Shown piece after piece: positions 46,001 to 53,395 of a DNA stretch of 64,000 bases. The stretch covers positions 62,001 to 126,000 of the forward strand of contig CAJFTO010000001.1 in assembly GCA_904419955.1 (NCBI GenBank). The letters are read 5' to 3'. Within the stretch, counting starts at the first letter, position 1. Every line of letters begins with the position of its first letter. The notes beneath the pieces are model-generated. The model was not told the DNA's origin, made no database searches, and saw nothing but the letters and a program-made list of their open reading frames with translations. This stretch comes from Candidatus Roslinia caecavium. Its GTDB lineage: Bacteria; Bacillota; Clostridia; Monoglobales; Monoglobaceae. The translations under genes were made by a program, and so were the position numbers.

Positions 46001-46550
46001 TGTTTACATTGTTCCACCAATCGCCGTAAGACGTCCAACTCGAAGGCATGGACACGTTCGTCTTCCAATTCGAATCTTGTACGAACTCAGGATCCGCAAA
46101 CGCGTTCGTTGTGCCGTCCGCATTTATAAGCCCGCGCTCCGCGCCCATCTCGAGGTTCTTTACGACCGTCATGTCCCACTGCTGACCAGCGGGAGCGTGT
46201 TCGCCCGTGAGCGCTTTTATGCGGCTCGAAGTCTCTTTTGCGTAGTCGCGGGCCGACGCGAGCGCCGTCGCTTCGTCCTGATACGGCATAGCCGCGTCCG
46301 TGCGCGCGTTCAGCCGGTTCACTCCGGCAACCTTATACATTTCATTTTCCTTGTCGTTGTACTCTGTGAAAATAACGGTTCCGTTTATCGCGCCTTCTGT
46401 GGATGGAACCTGTTGAATTTTTCCTGTCGTCACTGTCTCAGCCATCGCCGCCTCATCTCCCGCCGTCGTTGTTTCCGTTGCCGACACGACCGGAGAGGCG
46501 GCGCCAAGCATTGAAAACGCTAAAATTAATGACAATAGTTTTTTATGCAT
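40089..46550 (-). CDS. Giant secreted GH2 beta-galactosidase with accessory modules
   Basis: A 2153-residue exported enzyme. It has a signal peptide MHKKLLSLILAFSMLGAAS, a GH2 sugar-binding domain (about 150-330), an Ig-like domain and a TIM barrel with the acid/base Glu in SIGNECGS (about 607) and the nucleophile Glu in LCEYVHAMGN (about 682). A Bgal-small-N domain (about 975-1290) follows, which marks the LacZ-type branch. Next come a bacterial Ig domain (about 1343-1407), a CBM-like region (about 1418-1590), a CBM-like domain shared with the GH43 protein (about 1833-2010), a Pro/Thr linker and a C-terminal domain ending RTFLWDSQNRPLI. It should release terminal beta-galactose from polysaccharide outside the cell. 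GAGGAGG before the ATG at 46550 decides the start. It is divergent from an AraC regulator. Confidence 0.92.
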   Translation of the reverse strand: MHKKLLSLILAFSMLGAASPVVSATETTTAGDEAAMAETVTTGKIQQVPSTEGAINGTVIFTEYNDKENEMYKVAGVNRLNARTDAAMPYQDEATALASARDYAKETSSRIKALTGEHAPAGQQWDMTVVKNLEMGAERGLINADGTTNAFADPEFVQDSNWKTNVSMPSSWTSYGDWWNNVNTPSGENDTWVWDYPIYDNVKMPWQSGEQPYDSDDPKTGTYGMIEPGEAPVKYNPIGFYRTTVNIDDLTVNDGDRVRISFQGVESAYYVFIDGNVIGYSEDSYRPHEFDITDYVSDGEDHTLAVRVHKFSDGTWLEDQDMIYDGGIFRDVYLISVPTVSIEDYKVETEFTDETYTDANWIIRDLKLKNNTASEIQAGYEVTANLYDRDAENFDTALYTMTFTTDQAIPAGQEFVFDDCQVTVTAPEQWSAEKPNLYLMSLNLEDNSGSAIESTAQLLGFREIEFTQNVDTEEKAQTEASYYTITINGQPLLMKGTNRHDSDPIAGKYVSKEVYDIDLQTMKQYNINTIRTSHYANDEYLYYLADTYGFYIMAETNAECHAVAQRDRTNATVYNEYLGAIFKDRTITSYQTLKNHSSIVSWSIGNECGSTSAENSTIYYWMTDYFHDNDPTRFVHSEFMQWNEHTDTESNMYPTVEKTQSMAVNPDMPATGNSAGKPFFLCEYVHAMGNAMGDLEGYWNAIRSGENMIGACIWDWVDQSRIVPLSRVTNTEDNTVKKTDSNSNIVPDPYDYYANGKYLAHEDIYGQLREGWFFGYGGDWGDINFEGRNVAADGSASGGGRGNFSGNGLVSPDRQVQPEIYEVKYQYQSFWFKETPIYTQRQIHETSQNGWTTDDLLGRQQVAVYNENNFTNLNEYDINWTLTENGRELGSGTVSGSDVPSVAPKDSGTISIPYAQYLPDTLMAGGEYKLYVEVAAKEDAWGVNAGHEVAHEQFDLSDEVLTAVKGAAPQDPTPAEVGGEGVTVAEDDDKFTVTGTNFSFKVSKSTGFLSNYVYNGETLIHQLKPNYYRDAHANDSPQIDNWKFADQEENIIPVTNTINTYQLEDGRYVIDVGVKLRVPYDGDEYAKELLRYIIDESGAVTYRMYLDTTDMPNQTKDGRYILRLGSEMKLDDEFEDITWYGNGIDPIVNEDGEYGYCYPVSESYRERDSYAVKGIYSSTATDMFFPHFDTQETGTVNNVSWAVMDNGTTAILASANTEYKGLETDPNWEASDKNALEVSALHYSTKDLRNGTMHPYELVSTNRYTMEEGYTYFNIDHKSLGIGNSSCGPQQRLDARINTRYIFDYEYTFKPMPVDETAAYDDYTAESIALSAVENSTDIPEFAVELGSIGYTTPEGGLPETVTVYDEETQTSFEESVVWDAEIEDCEVYEDTAITGTLSDGTVVEGVISVYPDNMYYFVDCNDNDASVFNGVKSISENTLVNAVGDQTGVQDGWGLASDSSAYGSPSGNASVVPGDKYATGWYLNAGATLDYQFTLESGRYSVTAGFGEFWLTNSARHMNVKVTDSEGVQLGETGTATLNGQADPQILRAKTSVGFTLNETEVITVSISKAGGADPLLSWIGIAQALPQTITAQDGITATAPEEYVEGAVTAYEGDTVTVSGNFVKNSLFVTDENGELSTVTYNDDGTASFTMPKRPVHITGLVNTDTTTYVAPDTIERVRGGSETDNRNYFIAGNRALGMTFTIPEGEYTSAALNFIRQNTAPGQLTNVYDQTESGFSYVNGEGYIAQYSGNSQTDLALSEIPTSGKYKLLLAYDASVSSSASGNDYYVIAPVDNNGNTSVNQIPQNVSQLPYLKLTSGTIDPPPTASAEPEIRTWETVADEFTGELPDYNIVWYKYSGDSDGGSHAYKDGVMTISSESGAAATDVCYGVSAIIKNIKPNTKYTISFEENSNITERVSHGFYLNGDTLTMEAGATVPSDANIEVASEVRNNIKIGDIHTQAVSDSGWEEKSFTWTSGSGLPAGMDTYAAKFTFILRGSVGTVQIRNLEMTGEAAVTEPEVTPTPTASAEPAPTATAAPTEVPTSAPEPTGAPTSTPVPTATTQPGDGWNVEYDGTANTATVTVPEDAQAGERINLYIAEYGEDGILTDFETVVITLEDGKTEYEVNTVRGIVQDDNNRVRTFLWDSQNRPLI
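40288..40365. repeat. 78-bp identical segment, copy in GH2
   Basis: Identical to 34659-34736; offset 5629 bases. Confidence 0.95.
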
Positions 46551-46666
46551 CGTGGCAACCTCCTCATACTCATTCAATAAAAGTAATACTGCCGAATAAA
46601 TTATTTTTTTCATAAAAAACTATCTTATCAAATCCGGATTTATTAAGATATTTTTAAGATGTTTTG

Positions 46667-46695
46667 ATTCTATCAAAATCTTTTTAAAAGGTCAA
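46667..46695 (-). promoter_or_regulatory. Promoter of the GH2-GH43 unit
   Basis: On the minus strand TTGACC (46695-46690), 17 bases, TAGAAT (46672-46667), about 115 bases before the GH2 start. Confidence 0.75.
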
Positions 46696-46788
46696 TATGG
46701 TATAAATATTTGTATACTCACAGTCAAATCAATGCATGCGACAGTTAAATTTTTGTGCATTATAACTTAAATCTGGATCAAAATCGGC

Positions 46789-46817
46789 TTGATACTATGC
46801 AAAAATTATTGTATAAT
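46789..46817 (+). promoter_or_regulatory. Promoter of the AraC regulator
   Basis: TTGATA (46789-46794), 17 bases, TATAAT (46812-46817), 34 bases before the start codon. The roughly 95 bases between the two divergent promoters are the likely regulator site. Confidence 0.82.
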
Positions 46818-46850
46818 AGAAACAAATCAAGCGGCGGAAGGTGAATCAAG

Positions 46851-47648
46851 ATGCTTGTCAGAAAGGAATTATATTTTTATCTTAAAATAGAAAACAATCC
46901 CGAATTCATTTATGAACACGGGAGAGAATTTTGGTTTATGCAATATTTTAAAGACAAAATGGAGGTTTTGGACGCTCGCGGAAATATAATCGAAGCGGAT
47001 CCGGACACGGTTTATCTCGTTCCTCCCAACACGCGCATGCTGTACAGAAGCGCAAACAGGAAGCCGTATACACACACTGCGCTGATATTCGACTGCGACG
47101 AGAAATTTATCGAGAGTCTCGCTATCCCTTATATGACTCCTATACATATTAAAAATACAAAGGAGCTGGAGCAGCTTATGTTCGACATGGAAAACAAGCA
47201 ATTGTCAAGCTCTAAGTTTAAACTCGAGGCTCAAAACTCTTATCTGACTCTGATACTTCTTCTCATACACGACCAGATCCATCCGTCCGGCAGAGACTAC
47301 GACTGCGAGCCGGGCGACGATCTGCAAACCATACGTCTGACCGTTATGAACAGTCCCGGATGCGCCTGGACGGTAGAAGACATGGCGGCCAAAGCGAATA
47401 TGAGCGTCAGCGGATTTCAGAGAAAATACAAGAAGATGTATGGAAAAAGCCCGATCGCCGACCTATACGATTACAGATTTCTGCAATCGAAAAGACTTCT
47501 CGATACCGGTTATTCCATAAGTCATATTTTAAACTCATGCGGGTTTAAATCGCAGCAGCATTTTTCGCGATTCTTTAAATCCCGCGCCGGAGTCACTCCG
47601 TCCGAATATAGAAAATCTATAAGCAATAAGAGCGCGGATAAATCTTAA
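46851..47648 (+). CDS. AraC-family transcriptional regulator
   Basis: A 265-residue regulator with an N-terminal cupin-like sensing part (about 1-140, including VYLVPPNTRMLYRS) and a C-terminal double HTH (about 165-260). The HTH has WTVEDMAAKANMSVSGFQRK, then SISHILNSCGFKSQQHFSRF and the ending AGVTPSEYRKS. Such proteins usually activate sugar-utilisation genes on binding a sugar or phosphorylated sugar. It is transcribed divergently from GH2, with back-to-back promoters about 95 bases apart, so it very probably controls GH2 and GH43. A GGAAGGTGA ribosome site precedes the ATG. No dedicated importer lies nearby. Confidence 0.93.
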   Translation: MLVRKELYFYLKIENNPEFIYEHGREFWFMQYFKDKMEVLDARGNIIEADPDTVYLVPPNTRMLYRSANRKPYTHTALIFDCDEKFIESLAIPYMTPIHIKNTKELEQLMFDMENKQLSSSKFKLEAQNSYLTLILLLIHDQIHPSGRDYDCEPGDDLQTIRLTVMNSPGCAWTVEDMAAKANMSVSGFQRKYKKMYGKSPIADLYDYRFLQSKRLLDTGYSISHILNSCGFKSQQHFSRFFKSRAGVTPSEYRKSISNKSADKS

Positions 47649-47681
47649 CATGCCGAAATCCCATCTCTCTGTTAACGGGGC

Positions 47682-47707
47682 GAAGGATCTATCTGAAGGA
47701 TCTATCT
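47682..47707. repeat. Two tandem copies of GAAGGATCTATCT
   Basis: A perfect 13-bp direct duplication between the araC-type gene and the CBS gene. It touches the end of the CBS reading frame, so the last residues of that protein are within it. Confidence 0.8.
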
Positions 47708-48427
47708 ATTAATTAATACGACGTCCCACGGCGTTATTATGCCGAGCAGATCTTCATCCATGCCGCCGCGCTCGGTCACGAATACCGCCGCGAGTCTTTT
47801 GTTTTTGTTCGAGCATTTGCGCTCGAGCTTTTCCTTTACATCCCATACGTTCGTGTCCTTCGACACAAACTCGAATCTCTCTATACTGTGTTTGTCGATC
47901 GGCAGATATTTCTTAAGCATGCCGACCTTAAAGTATTCGTCGATCGCCGCGCCCGGGTTGTCGAGTATATACGAAAATATCGTAGACACCGAAAAGACGC
48001 CGAAAAATCTTCCATGTTCAAATACGGGCGTATGCGAAAAACCCTTTTTATTCATCGTTTTCATAAGCTGTATAACATTTTGCTCGAAATCGGTTTTCAG
48101 TATCCTACCCGCCGGCGTTGCATAATCTATCGCCGGCGGCGGAGCGTTTAAGTAATCGAGGATCGCGTTTAAAACCTTTATCGTTCCGTCCGAGGGTATG
48201 AGCGGCGGCCCGCCCGCTACGTCCGGACGATGTATAAGTATATTTCTTATCTCGCGGCAGGTGTTTAGCTCGTCGCTGAACTCCGCGCCTTCCGGCTCGT
48301 TTATAAACTGCATTATCACGCTCGAATATTTGATCCTCCTGCCCGCGTACTTTTCGCCGAGCTTATCCTCTATGCGCCGGTACATTTCAATAAAACGTTC
48401 CGCTCTTTCTCTATCAGACAACTCCAT
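47702..48427 (-). CDS. CBS-domain protein
   Basis: A 241-residue cytosolic protein. The N-terminal half is helical and contains CREIRNILIHRP, a DUF-like pattern with an RNxxxH-type core. The C-terminal half carries a CBS pair (MKTMNKKGFSHTPVFEHGRF then GIITPWDVV). CBS pairs sense adenosine nucleotides. The RNxxxH-type element recalls HEPN-like RNases, but I cannot confirm that. The frame is open to 48466; GGAGGG before the ATG at 48427 decides the start. It follows the S-layer gene after a terminator, so it may have its own promoter, which I could not place. Confidence 0.78.
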   Translation of the reverse strand: MELSDRERAERFIEMYRRIEDKLGEKYAGRRIKYSSVIMQFINEPEGAEFSDELNTCREIRNILIHRPDVAGGPPLIPSDGTIKVLNAILDYLNAPPPAIDYATPAGRILKTDFEQNVIQLMKTMNKKGFSHTPVFEHGRFFGVFSVSTIFSYILDNPGAAIDEYFKVGMLKKYLPIDKHSIERFEFVSKDTNVWDVKEKLERKCSNKNKRLAAVFVTERGGMDEDLLGIITPWDVVLINR

Positions 48428-48503
48428 ATTTTTATCCCTCCATTCTCTCATTTTTCTTTTATGCAATCAATCATATTTGATCGTCTCGTCTATTCCGAAT
48501 ATT

Positions 48504-48533
48504 TAAAAAAGGGCGGAACCTAAGTCCCACCCT
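48504..48533 (-). terminator. Terminator of the S-layer protein gene
   Basis: On the minus strand AGGGTGG pairs with CCGCCCT (one mismatch) and is followed by TTTTTTAAAT. Confidence 0.8.
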
Positions 48534-48559
48534 AAAAATCTTTATCCAATCGTTCTATA

Positions 48560-51406
48560 TTACTGCTGAACTACAGCGAATAATAATACGTCGCCTTCGC
48601 TCATATAAACCACTACCTTTGAAGCTTCTATAGACGAACCCTCAAGGTTAGACGAAGCGTTAAGCATGTCTATAGCCGCGCTTATTTCATCGCTGTTTCC
48701 ACTGCTGTCATGAATAGTCAGCTGGCTTCCCGTATTATCGTACAGCAGAACCTTCGCGCCTCTCATACTCGATACGGGGATCGTGTACTGCTGACCGTTT
48801 ACGTCTATAACGACGCTCTCGCTCGAATCAGCCGCGTATACTTCGCCGTACATAGCGCAGAAGTCCGCCTCAGCCCAGTCGCTCTGAGATACGCCGGTTC
48901 CAACTTGCAGGTAATACGAACCCGGATTATCGAAGTTATAAAGCTGATTATCCGCATCAAGCTCTACATATCCGTCGGAATCCTCGCTCACTCTGAATAT
49001 ATCGCCTATCTCAGCGTTTCTTGCAGCAGACGCGGAGTTGGTCGAAACCCATTCGTTGAACGTGCCGCTCGTAGAGTTCTTGGTTATCTCATATCCCGCG
49101 ATTCTCCACATAGTCGAACCGTTGTTGATCTCCTGCGAAGGTCTCTCGTTTATAACGTATACCGGCGAAGCGTCGTCTACGCCCGTAGAATCAGCCGAAG
49201 TCTCAACGACTACAACCCTTGCGCTGTTCGCCGTCGAAACGTCATAAACCTCTATAGCGTTATACGTTCTGCTCGAACTAAAGTAAGACGAAGTAGTTTT
49301 TCTGAAGCTGTCGTAATCGGTCTTAGAATCGCCGGGAACAACAAACACATAAGCGCCGCTTATAGTGAAGTCATATCCGTCGCCGGATAATCTGTTGTTT
49401 GAATATCTGAACGAAGCTCCATTAGTTCCTTGCATCTTATAAAGGGTATCGTTTGTAATCGTCTGTCCAGAGCTGCTCTCGCCCGTAACCGTATAGATAC
49501 TGTCAAGGCACTGTCTGCCGTTATTTGTCGTAGTCGTGTACTTAATGACCTGCTGGATTCCGGTCACGTCGTTGTTACCCTTGAACGACGAATATCTTGC
49601 GCTATTCGTCAATGCGCTTATAACTTCGTTTGAAGTTGAACAATCCTGACCGTTTATAGTAGTTCCTCTATAAATATAGTAATCCCTCTTAGTTCCGTCC
49701 TGACTCAACACTCTGATCTGGAAATCAGTGTCGTTAGCGAACGGATCGTTGCTTGTATTATAAGCGAGAACATATCCGTAATACTGATTAGATACGGTCT
49801 CAGTCTTATCGTAAGCGAATAGGTTACCTAAAATATCAAGCACGTAAGTACCGCTGTCCCCTGTCTGAGGCTCGGTCATCTCGGCATTGTTGCCCGTAAT
49901 CCACGGCGCCGCGTCCGAATAGTTGTAGGTCGTGCCGTTTATCGTCGCGCTCTCGCCGGAAACTCTCTGGCTTACCGAACCGCTGACCTTATTTGAAAGC
50001 ACTACCGCCGTAGCTATCTGAGTTCCCGCGTTAGTACTCTGAGCGTACGCTACGACTCCGCCTGTCGGAATTGAGCTGAACGTTACTTCCGAACCGCTCT
50101 CGTTAACTATCGACAGGTTATCGTTCGACGCCGTATCGAGGACTAAGTTTCTGTCCGCGCTCGGTCTTGTAAGGTTGTCTATGATCGTGTATGAGCTCGA
50201 AGACTTGCTCGAAACATAATACATCTCATAGCTCCAGATATTTACAATTTCATATCTTCCGTCATCGTTAGGGTCAAGAAGGGTTATTGTTCCAACCGTC
50301 GGAAGCATGCTTGTGTTAAATCTGCTTGCGCTCTCGTTTACGCCATACAGCTTGCCGTTATAGATAACAACGTTGTCGTTATCGAGGCTCGCCGTTAATT
50401 CTCTACCGCCTGTTGAGTCCTCATAATATCTGATAGCCGTGTTTGTGCAGGACGTTTTCTCCAGCTCGTCGGTCGTAAGCTCGATCGTAGCCGTCTCTCT
50501 GACCTCATAACTGAACAGGGTACGAACCGTATCCGATGAAGTAGACGACGGGATCCGATAGAAGAACTCTACCTTATGACCGATCATGTTTCTGAGATCG
50601 GCCGCCGAACTCGTCTGATATGTATGAGTAGAATATGTCGATTCGTTAGGTTCTATAGCGCGAATCTGGATCTGATCCGATCTTAAATTAACGTCGGGGT
50701 TCGACAAACTTGTCACGTCGTTAGCCGCTATATAACCCGTGTTTCTTATATAGCCCAGCTTGCTGTTGAGCAGCGTGTTGGTCGTGAGTTCATTGTTCTC
50801 AATGAGCGGAACCTCGAGCGAATCATAGATCATCTGCGCGATACATGCACGCGTAGCCGCCGTACCCGCCGATCCGAGCGTAGACGCGTTGACAAGGATA
50901 CCCAGTCTGCTCGCCTGCGAAACAAATCCCGAGTACCACGGATCTACGTCTACAGATATATCCGAGCCGTAGCCCAAAGCGCATACGATCATCTTAACGG
51001 CTTCCTCGTACAATACGTTATCGTTCGGTCTGAAAGTGCCGTCCTCGTATCCGTTGATTATTCCCATGCTGTACGCCGTGTCTATATTCGGTATAGCCCA
51101 TGAGATATCGCTGTTCTGGTCGGATACGTCGCTGAACGGCAAATTAGCCGACGACGTCGTTCCGACGGAACCTACTCCCATCGCTCTCATAAGCATAGCC
51201 GTAAACTCAGCGCGCGTTACGTTGTTGTTAGGTTTAAACGTTCCGTCCTCATATCCGGTAATAATACCGAGCTGATTTAATGATGAAACAGCCGTCTCAT
51301 ATGAAGCTGACGAATCGACATCCGGGAACGCCGCGAACGCCGGTATGGTAGTTACCATCATCAAAAGCGTCAATGCGAGAGCCAGAACTCTTTTCACATT
51401 TTTCAT
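48560..51406 (-). CDS. SLH-domain protein, probable S-layer protein
   Basis: A 948-residue exported protein. The signal peptide ends in AFAAFPDV, followed by three SLH repeats (about 27-80, 92-150, 155-210) with the marks ITGYEDGTFKPNNNVTRAEF and INGYEDGTFRPNDNVLYEEA. SLH domains bind pyruvylated cell-wall polymer. The remaining roughly 730 residues are Ser/Thr/Asn-rich, beta-type and low in Cys, the composition of a surface-layer or surface-fibre protein. A GGAGGAGA ribosome site and a roughly 270-base untranslated leader behind a good promoter suggest high, stable expression. I cannot prove that it is the main S-layer protein. Confidence 0.88.
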   Translation of the reverse strand: MKNVKRVLALALTLLMMVTTIPAFAAFPDVDSSASYETAVSSLNQLGIITGYEDGTFKPNNNVTRAEFTAMLMRAMGVGSVGTTSSANLPFSDVSDQNSDISWAIPNIDTAYSMGIINGYEDGTFRPNDNVLYEEAVKMIVCALGYGSDISVDVDPWYSGFVSQASRLGILVNASTLGSAGTAATRACIAQMIYDSLEVPLIENNELTTNTLLNSKLGYIRNTGYIAANDVTSLSNPDVNLRSDQIQIRAIEPNESTYSTHTYQTSSAADLRNMIGHKVEFFYRIPSSTSSDTVRTLFSYEVRETATIELTTDELEKTSCTNTAIRYYEDSTGGRELTASLDNDNVVIYNGKLYGVNESASRFNTSMLPTVGTITLLDPNDDGRYEIVNIWSYEMYYVSSKSSSSYTIIDNLTRPSADRNLVLDTASNDNLSIVNESGSEVTFSSIPTGGVVAYAQSTNAGTQIATAVVLSNKVSGSVSQRVSGESATINGTTYNYSDAAPWITGNNAEMTEPQTGDSGTYVLDILGNLFAYDKTETVSNQYYGYVLAYNTSNDPFANDTDFQIRVLSQDGTKRDYYIYRGTTINGQDCSTSNEVISALTNSARYSSFKGNNDVTGIQQVIKYTTTTNNGRQCLDSIYTVTGESSSGQTITNDTLYKMQGTNGASFRYSNNRLSGDGYDFTISGAYVFVVPGDSKTDYDSFRKTTSSYFSSSRTYNAIEVYDVSTANSARVVVVETSADSTGVDDASPVYVINERPSQEINNGSTMWRIAGYEITKNSTSGTFNEWVSTNSASAARNAEIGDIFRVSEDSDGYVELDADNQLYNFDNPGSYYLQVGTGVSQSDWAEADFCAMYGEVYAADSSESVVIDVNGQQYTIPVSSMRGAKVLLYDNTGSQLTIHDSSGNSDEISAAIDMLNASSNLEGSSIEASKVVVYMSEGDVLLFAVVQQ

Positions 51407-51898
51407 TTTCTCTTCTCCTCCGTTTACTTATTTGAATAATTTAAATAATTTTTATCGTTTTTAATTTTATGCCGCCGTGTTCCGAGGAATTGCAGTCTAC
51501 CGCAATAAGATCGTGCGCTGAAAAAACCGCGTTCGGTTCGGGGCGTATTCGATTATGAAAATATCCTAAGCCATAGCCTGTCCGAAATCCGTCTTAAACG
51601 GCGCGGCCGCTATATGGGTCTCGTCTAAAACTCGGCGTGAATTAAAAAAATCTCTAATATCCATCAAGCTATAACTAATAAAATATTATCACACATCGCC
51701 AAAAAAGTCAATACAAAGTCGATATATAGGCTTCAATATTGCCAATTTGGCGAAACGGCTCCTCTTTTTTATTTTGCCGCGCCTCGTCGCGCGCCGGGAA
51801 AATATCCTGAATTTTAGCCGCCATTATTTTGACGTCCCAACAAGTTATTTTGTTCCGCGTAAAGCGCAAATATTCTCGGCGCTTTTCTCCGGATACGT
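51407..51898. other. Long leader and promoter region of the S-layer gene
   Basis: About 490 bases without a gene. The promoter is at 51683-51711. The 5' UTR (about 51406-51677) contains no evident ORF or known riboswitch. Between 51712 and 51898 there is a weak AAAGCGC/GCGCTTT hairpin near 51861-51885. Confidence 0.55.
51683..51711 (-). promoter_or_regulatory. Promoter of the S-layer protein gene
   Basis: On the minus strand TTGACT (51711-51706), 17 bases, TAATAT (51688-51683). Confidence 0.78.
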
Positions 51899-53128
51899 CT
51901 ACTTTTTCCGCTGCATACGCATAAAAGTATCCGGCTCGACTTCTTCGTTTACCTTAAGCCTTACTATACTCTGCGGTCTGTTCGCCACTTCGAGCTCGTT
52001 ACCGTCGGCGTCCTCCATATATTCTATCGTCTGAGTAAAGAATTTCCCGTACGGTCTTAAGAATTCGACCTCGGAGCCCTTAAAGAACCTGTTCTTCTGA
52101 ACGATCTCCGCCATCTTCGTTTCAGGATCGTACTTTGTTACGACGCCGACCATATCGTACTCCCTTATATACGAGCTGCTCTCATAATGCTGCTCGCTCC
52201 CGCCCGGCTTTCCGAAATAGAACCCGGTCGTATAGTCGCGGTGGCTGACCTTTTTAAGCTCGGCGAGCTGTTCGGGATCGAATTTATAGCCCTCGGGGTC
52301 CTCAAAATAAGCGTCTATCGCTGTGCGGTAAGCTTTTACGACCGTCGCTACGTAAAACTCAGACTTAACTCTCCCCTCTATCTTAAAGCTGTCAAGCCCG
52401 GACTCGACCAGCTTATCTATGTGCTCGATCATGCAAAGATCCTTGGAATTATATATAAACGTTCCTCTTTCGTTCTCAAACACAGGCATATACTCGCCCG
52501 GTCGCTGCTCCTCCATAAGGAAATATTTCCATCTGCACGGATGCGAACACGCTCCCTGATTGCTGTCTCTCGCGGTCATATAGTTACTGAGCAGGCACCT
52601 GCCCGAGTAGGATATGCACATCGCCCCGTGAACGAACGCCTCGAGTTCAAGATCGGCGGGAGTCTTTTCGCGTATTGTTTTTATCTCGTCAAGCGACATC
52701 TCGCGGGCTAAGATCACCCTTTTTGCGCCTAATTTATACCATTCGAGCGCGCTTCGGTAGTTGACGTTATTCGCCTGAGTGCTTATATGTATATCTATTT
52801 TCGGCGCGATCTCCTTAGTGACCGCGAACATTCCGAGGTCGGACAATATTACCGCGTCGAAACCGAGATCCTTTACCTCGTTTAAATATTCGGCGTACTT
52901 CTCAATATCGTCGTTATGCGGTATTATATTCGCGGTGAGATATACTTTCTTCTCTCTATTATGAGCGTATTCCAATCCTTTTTTTATATCCTCTATACTA
53001 AAATTATCGGCCGCGGTCCTCAGCGAGAACTCCTCACCGCCTATATACACAGCGTCCGCGCCGTATGTGATCGCCGTTTTGAGTTTGCTCAGGTTCCCCG
53101 CCGGCGCAAGCAGCTCTGGTTTATTCAC
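51899..53128 (-). CDS. Peptidase U32 family protein, TrhP/YegQ-like
   Basis: A 409-residue protein of the U32 family. It begins ELLAPAGNLSKLKTAITYGADAVYIGG and has the characteristic EAFVHGAMCISYSGRCLLS followed by GACSHPCRW, cysteines that bind an Fe-S cluster in the RNA-modifying members. FKIEGRVKSEFYVATVVKAYR is also typical. TrhP-type members hydroxylate uridine 34 of tRNA using prephenate; RlhA-type members act on 23S rRNA. Length fits TrhP2/YrrO. The start is GTG with a TAGGAGGG site. The gene is transcribed from its own promoter at 53282. The partner TrhP1 gene is not present here. Confidence 0.85.
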   Translation of the reverse strand: MNKPELLAPAGNLSKLKTAITYGADAVYIGGEEFSLRTAADNFSIEDIKKGLEYAHNREKKVYLTANIIPHNDDIEKYAEYLNEVKDLGFDAVILSDLGMFAVTKEIAPKIDIHISTQANNVNYRSALEWYKLGAKRVILAREMSLDEIKTIREKTPADLELEAFVHGAMCISYSGRCLLSNYMTARDSNQGACSHPCRWKYFLMEEQRPGEYMPVFENERGTFIYNSKDLCMIEHIDKLVESGLDSFKIEGRVKSEFYVATVVKAYRTAIDAYFEDPEGYKFDPEQLAELKKVSHRDYTTGFYFGKPGGSEQHYESSSYIREYDMVGVVTKYDPETKMAEIVQKNRFFKGSEVEFLRPYGKFFTQTIEYMEDADGNELEVANRPQSIVRLKVNEEVEPDTFMRMQRKK

Positions 53129-53281
53129 ACGCCGTCCCTCCTATCGTTAAAATTTGTCGCGGATCGATCTTTCCGCCGCAATGCGCGGGGAGTTTCTCCG
53201 TAAGCGCTATTTTTATTCGACAAACGGCAAAATTATCATTTCTCCGCATTAGACGCCTGAAGTATTCCGATCCAACACTAT

Positions 53282-53309
53282 ATTATACAACTTATTTATA
53301 AAATTACAA
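53282..53309 (-). promoter_or_regulatory. Promoter of the U32 gene
   Basis: On the minus strand TTGTAA (53309-53304), 16 bases, TATAAT (53287-53282). Its -35 box touches the long inverted repeat. Confidence 0.75.
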
Positions 53310-53373
53310 GTGGTTTATCGAGGCTTGGCTGGATAAAATTACATATCCCCCTGTACAACCTTGATAAACCACT
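53309..53373 (-). repeat. Long inverted repeat between amidase and U32 gene
   Basis: AGTGGTTTATCGAGG (53309-53323) pairs with CCTTGATAAACCACT (53359-53373) over 15 bp with one wobble. The 35-nt loop contains an inner GGATA/TATCC stem. It begins 22 bases after the amidase stop. On the minus strand TTGTAATTTTAT follows, so it may terminate the amidase transcript, but the loop is unusually large. Confidence 0.65.
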
Positions 53374-53395
53374 ATTAAGTCCAATATTTTATTGA

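Noticed and set aside
45624-46514. Plus-strand open frame of 296 codons within GH2
   Set aside because: It is antisense to the well-conserved GH2 N-terminal domain, with Arg/Tyr/Val-rich shadow composition and no ribosome site.
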